Source of the DNA: Firmicutes bacterium UBA6132
GTDB lineage: Bacteria > Bacillota_A > Clostridia > Tissierellales > Sedimentibacteraceae
Direction: 5' to 3'
DNA length: 7,024 bases
NCBI GenBank assembly: GCA_002435835.1
Contig: DIVM01000279.1
Coordinates: forward strand, 1 to 7,024
A program made the translations under genes and the position numbers. The first letter of the stretch is position 1. The number at the start of each line of letters is the position of its first letter. Shown here piece after piece: positions 5,192 through 7,024 of the stretch. The notes below the pieces were generated by a model. It was not told the origin of the DNA and searched no databases. It worked only from the letters and a program-made list of their open reading frames with translations.

Positions 5192-6076
5192 TTAAGTGGT
5201 AAGTTTATTCACTGATTGAAGACAAAGGTCTATAAAAAGTTTTGTATCTGGTTGTATTTGTCTGGAATTATAAGCAAGAATAAACTTAGGCACAAAAGGT
5301 ATTGAGAGTACATTTTCCATGCGAATTCCAGGAGGAAGAGAATTTTTAATAAATGGAGGAAGTATTGCAATTCCTAATCCTGACTGTAAAAGTTCTAATT
5401 GAGTTGAAAGAAAATTAGTTTCAAAAAAACCACCATGAAGTAAATTGTTAGTTAAACAATAAGAACGAACAGATTCAAATTCATTACTAACTTGTGTGAT
5501 TACAGGAAATCCACTTAAAGAACTTTGCTGATCTCTAGATAATGACCAAAATGAACTTTCGCTACTAGCCGCAACATACCATGGTTGATTATATAATTCA
5601 ATAGTTGAAAAATTTGGCATTTGTTTAGCGCTTTCTTCGTTACAAATGCAGATATCTAATACATTGTTCCTATATCTGGTAAGCAATACGTAATATGTAT
5701 ATGTATTTAAATCAATTCCCGTATAAGGGAATAGTTTGTGAAATAGTTTTAATGGTTGACTAAGTAAATTATATTCCATTGGACCTACACCAATTCGTAA
5801 TGTGTGATCAAAACCTTTAGGAGCATTTTGTACATGTGCCATCATATTGCGATGATATTCTAAAAATACAGGAGCATAACCTTCCATGATTTTCCCAGCT
5901 GGAGTTAGCTGAACATGATGGCTGCCACGCTCAAATAGTGGAACTCCCAATTCGGCCTCAAGTTTAGCTATTTGTCGACTGATAGTTGCTTGTACAACAT
6001 GGCAGTCTTCAGCAGCCTTTGTAAAACTAAGATGATTGGCAACACTGATAAAGTATTCTAATTGAATATTATTCAT
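5192..6076 (-). CDS. LysR-family transcriptional regulator
   Basis: This 294-residue protein has the standard LysR length and layout. An N-terminal winged helix-turn-helix (about 1-60) contains FTKAAEDCHVVQATISRQIA (18-37) and the wing LGVPLFERGSHHVQLTPAG. A linker helix and a two-lobed periplasmic-binding-protein-like effector domain (about 90-290) follow, with IGVGPMEYNLL near its start and the typical LELLQSGLGIAILP near 228-241. The ATG at 6076 has AAAGGAGA (about 6083-6090) at 7-8 nt. It is divergent from the M20 amidohydrolase gene, and the 179-bp spacer contains a dyad over both promoters. The usual LysR arrangement would make that gene its target and its own gene autoregulated. The ligand is unknown; an acylated amino acid or a product of the hydrolase is a reasonable guess. 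No convincing terminator follows the stop codon. Confidence 0.92.
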   Translation of the reverse strand: MNNIQLEYFISVANHLSFTKAAEDCHVVQATISRQIAKLEAELGVPLFERGSHHVQLTPAGKIMEGYAPVFLEYHRNMMAHVQNAPKGFDHTLRIGVGPMEYNLLSQPLKLFHKLFPYTGIDLNTYTYYVLLTRYRNNVLDICICNEESAKQMPNFSTIELYNQPWYVAASSESSFWSLSRDQQSSLSGFPVITQVSNEFESVRSYCLTNNLLHGGFFETNFLSTQLELLQSGLGIAILPPFIKNSLPPGIRMENVLSIPFVPKFILAYNSRQIQPDTKLFIDLCLQSVNKLTT

Positions 6077-6108
6077 TAAAAAGTCTCCTTTTGCTATGCG
6101 GTTTTGGA

Positions 6109-6118
6109 ATAGTACTAT
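6109..6118. promoter_or_regulatory. ATAGTACTAT palindrome, possible LysR half-site region
   Basis: A perfect 10-bp palindrome lies in the LysR leader, 33 bp before the lysR ATG. A related ATAGTA recurs at 6151-6156, inside the larger dyad. It could be an autoregulatory site, but the sequence shows no fuller consensus. Confidence 0.3.
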
Positions 6119-6123
6119 GAGTA

Positions 6124-6175
6124 TTAATTGTTTTACATATTTATATTATCATAGTAAAATGAATAAAACAATTAA
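6124..6175. promoter_or_regulatory. Inverted repeat spanning the divergent lysR/amidohydrolase promoters
   Basis: TTAATTGTTTTA (6124-6135) and TAAAACAATTAA (6164-6175) are perfect 12-bp inverted arms, 40 bp apart centre to centre. Inside lies a good plus-strand promoter, TTTACA (6132-6137), 17 bp, TAAAAT (6155-6160), which would serve the amidohydrolase. On the minus strand TTGTTT (6171-6166), 17 bp, TAATAT (6148-6143, preceded by TGA) could serve lysR. Each -35 therefore overlaps or touches a repeat arm. This is the most likely operator region for the LysR-type regulator; binding itself is inference. Confidence 0.5.
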
Positions 6176-6255
6176 GAATTTAAGTGAATTATGTAGAAAA
6201 CTTAGGAGAAAACTCATAATTGTAGATATTTATAAAAAATAGGGTGGGGTAAGGT

Positions 6256-7024
6256 ATGAATATTACGAAAAGTGTTATTGAATTATCGAATATCTATGAA
6301 GCAGATATAATTAAATTACGTAGGAAAATTCATGAATATCCAGAACTAGCATTTAAAGAAATTCAGACCAGCGAAACTATTAAGAATGAGTTGGAAAAAT
6401 TGGGTTTAGAAGTTCAAAGTAAGATTGCACAGACGGGGTTAGTATCTATACTCAAAGGTGCCAGTGATGGTAAAGTGCTACTCTTACGTGCGGATATGGA
6501 TGCATTGCCTATTCAGGAAATGACAGGATTGCCATTTTCATCCAAATATTCAGGAGTTATGCATGCTTGTGGTCATGATGTCCATTCAGCAGTCTTGGTT
6601 GGTGTTGCAAAAATATTAAAGGCATTAAATAAAGAGTGGAGAGGGACGATTAAATTAGTTTTTCAACCTGCTGAGGAAAGTGGTGGCGGAGGAAGAAAAA
6701 TGATACAAGAAGGAATTTTAGAAAATCCACATGTTGATGCATGTTTAGCATTACATGTCACTGACAGTGAGTTACCAGGAACCATCGCTTTTGGTAAGAA
6801 AAATGTGACAGCTTATTCCGATAAATTTATCATTAAGGTTTTAGGTAAGGCATCGCATAGTGCAGAACCGCAAGAGGGCGTGGATGCCATTAATATCGCA
6901 GCCCATATTATCATTGCATTGAATTCGATTATTAAAAATGAAATAGCACCTTCAGAAATGGCAACTTTTTCTATTGGAGAAATTCAAGGAGGAACGGCTC
7001 CACACATTATATCCAATCAAGTTG
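6256..7024 (+). CDS. M20-family metal-dependent amidohydrolase, N-terminal part
   Basis: ATG at 6256 opens 256 codons that run off the right edge; the family is about 380-400 residues, so roughly a third is missing. Signatures of the M20D group (N-acyl-amino-acid, hippurate and indoleacetyl-amino-acid hydrolases) are clear: LRRKIHEYPELAFKE (21-35), LLRADMDALPIQE (76-88), HACGHDVHS (103-111), VFQPAEESGGGG (135-146), LALHV (164-168) and VLGKASHSAEP (195-205). Expected metal ligands are Cys105, His107, Glu141 and His167, with Glu140 as the likely general base; the last ligand would be in the missing part. The dimerisation lid begins near residue 187. There is no signal peptide, so it should be cytosolic. 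The ribosome binding site is an unusual G-rich GGTGGGG (6243-6248), 7 nt before the ATG. It cleaves an amide bond of an acylated amino acid or similar; the exact substrate cannot be told. It is divergent from lysR, its likely regulator. Confidence 0.9.
   Translation, partial: MNITKSVIELSNIYEADIIKLRRKIHEYPELAFKEIQTSETIKNELEKLGLEVQSKIAQTGLVSILKGASDGKVLLLRADMDALPIQEMTGLPFSSKYSGVMHACGHDVHSAVLVGVAKILKALNKEWRGTIKLVFQPAEESGGGGRKMIQEGILENPHVDACLALHVTDSELPGTIAFGKKNVTAYSDKFIIKVLGKASHSAEPQEGVDAINIAAHIIIALNSIIKNEIAPSEMATFSIGEIQGGTAPHIISNQV

Noticed and set aside
1..7024. CRISPR array, tRNA or rRNA gene, IS element, phage or toxin-antitoxin module
   Set aside because: I found no regularly spaced repeats, no tRNA-like cloverleaf, no transposase motifs and no paired small toxin-antitoxin genes; the spacers hold only terminators, promoters and weak remnants.

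Overview
The window is AT-rich, intergenic-spacious DNA of low-GC Gram-positive, most likely clostridial, character. This rests on strong AGGAGG-type ribosome binding sites, A/T-ending codons, hairpin-plus-T terminators, a lysine-fermentation enzyme (3,5-diaminohexanoate dehydrogenase), CarD-type regulators and an RsmH paralogue of the kind I associate with clostridia. No rRNA, tRNA, CRISPR array, intact insertion sequence or phage gene is visible. The species cannot be read from the window.

Layout. At 1-297 is the 3' end of kdd (lysine fermentation), closed by a strong hairpin. A gene-poor spacer leads to the terminator and then the minus-strand gene for a DUF421/YetF-type membrane protein (668-1372). 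About 320 bp of non-coding DNA follows; it holds a candidate extended -10 promoter and a hairpin with a T-run, and it leads into a plus-strand CarD-family gene (1690-2205). A second, homologous CarD-family gene lies convergent to it (2451-2960, minus) with a shared hairpin between them. Next, all on the minus strand, come an rsmH paralogue with a long basic N-terminal extension (3252-4301), a small protein with a carboxypeptidase-regulatory-like beta-sandwich domain and a TTG start (4495-4959), and a LysR-type regulator (5192-6076). Between the last two is a short stretch that reads as a frameshifted small coding sequence. LysR is divergent from a plus-strand M20-family amidohydrolase that runs off the right edge (6256-7024). 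The 179-bp LysR/amidohydrolase spacer contains a perfect 12-bp inverted repeat that brackets both predicted promoters.

The genes look like separate transcription units rather than one operon. Terminators flank most of them, and the only clear functional pair is the LysR regulator with the amidohydrolase, by the usual LysR logic of regulating the divergent neighbour. The two CarD-like proteins are probably ancient duplicates that act on RNA polymerase. I see no convincing new multi-gene system. The most interesting leads are the convergent CarD pair with its leader hairpin and post-stop open frame, the stand-alone extended RsmH, the broken small ORF at 5029-5119, and the dyad over the divergent promoters.
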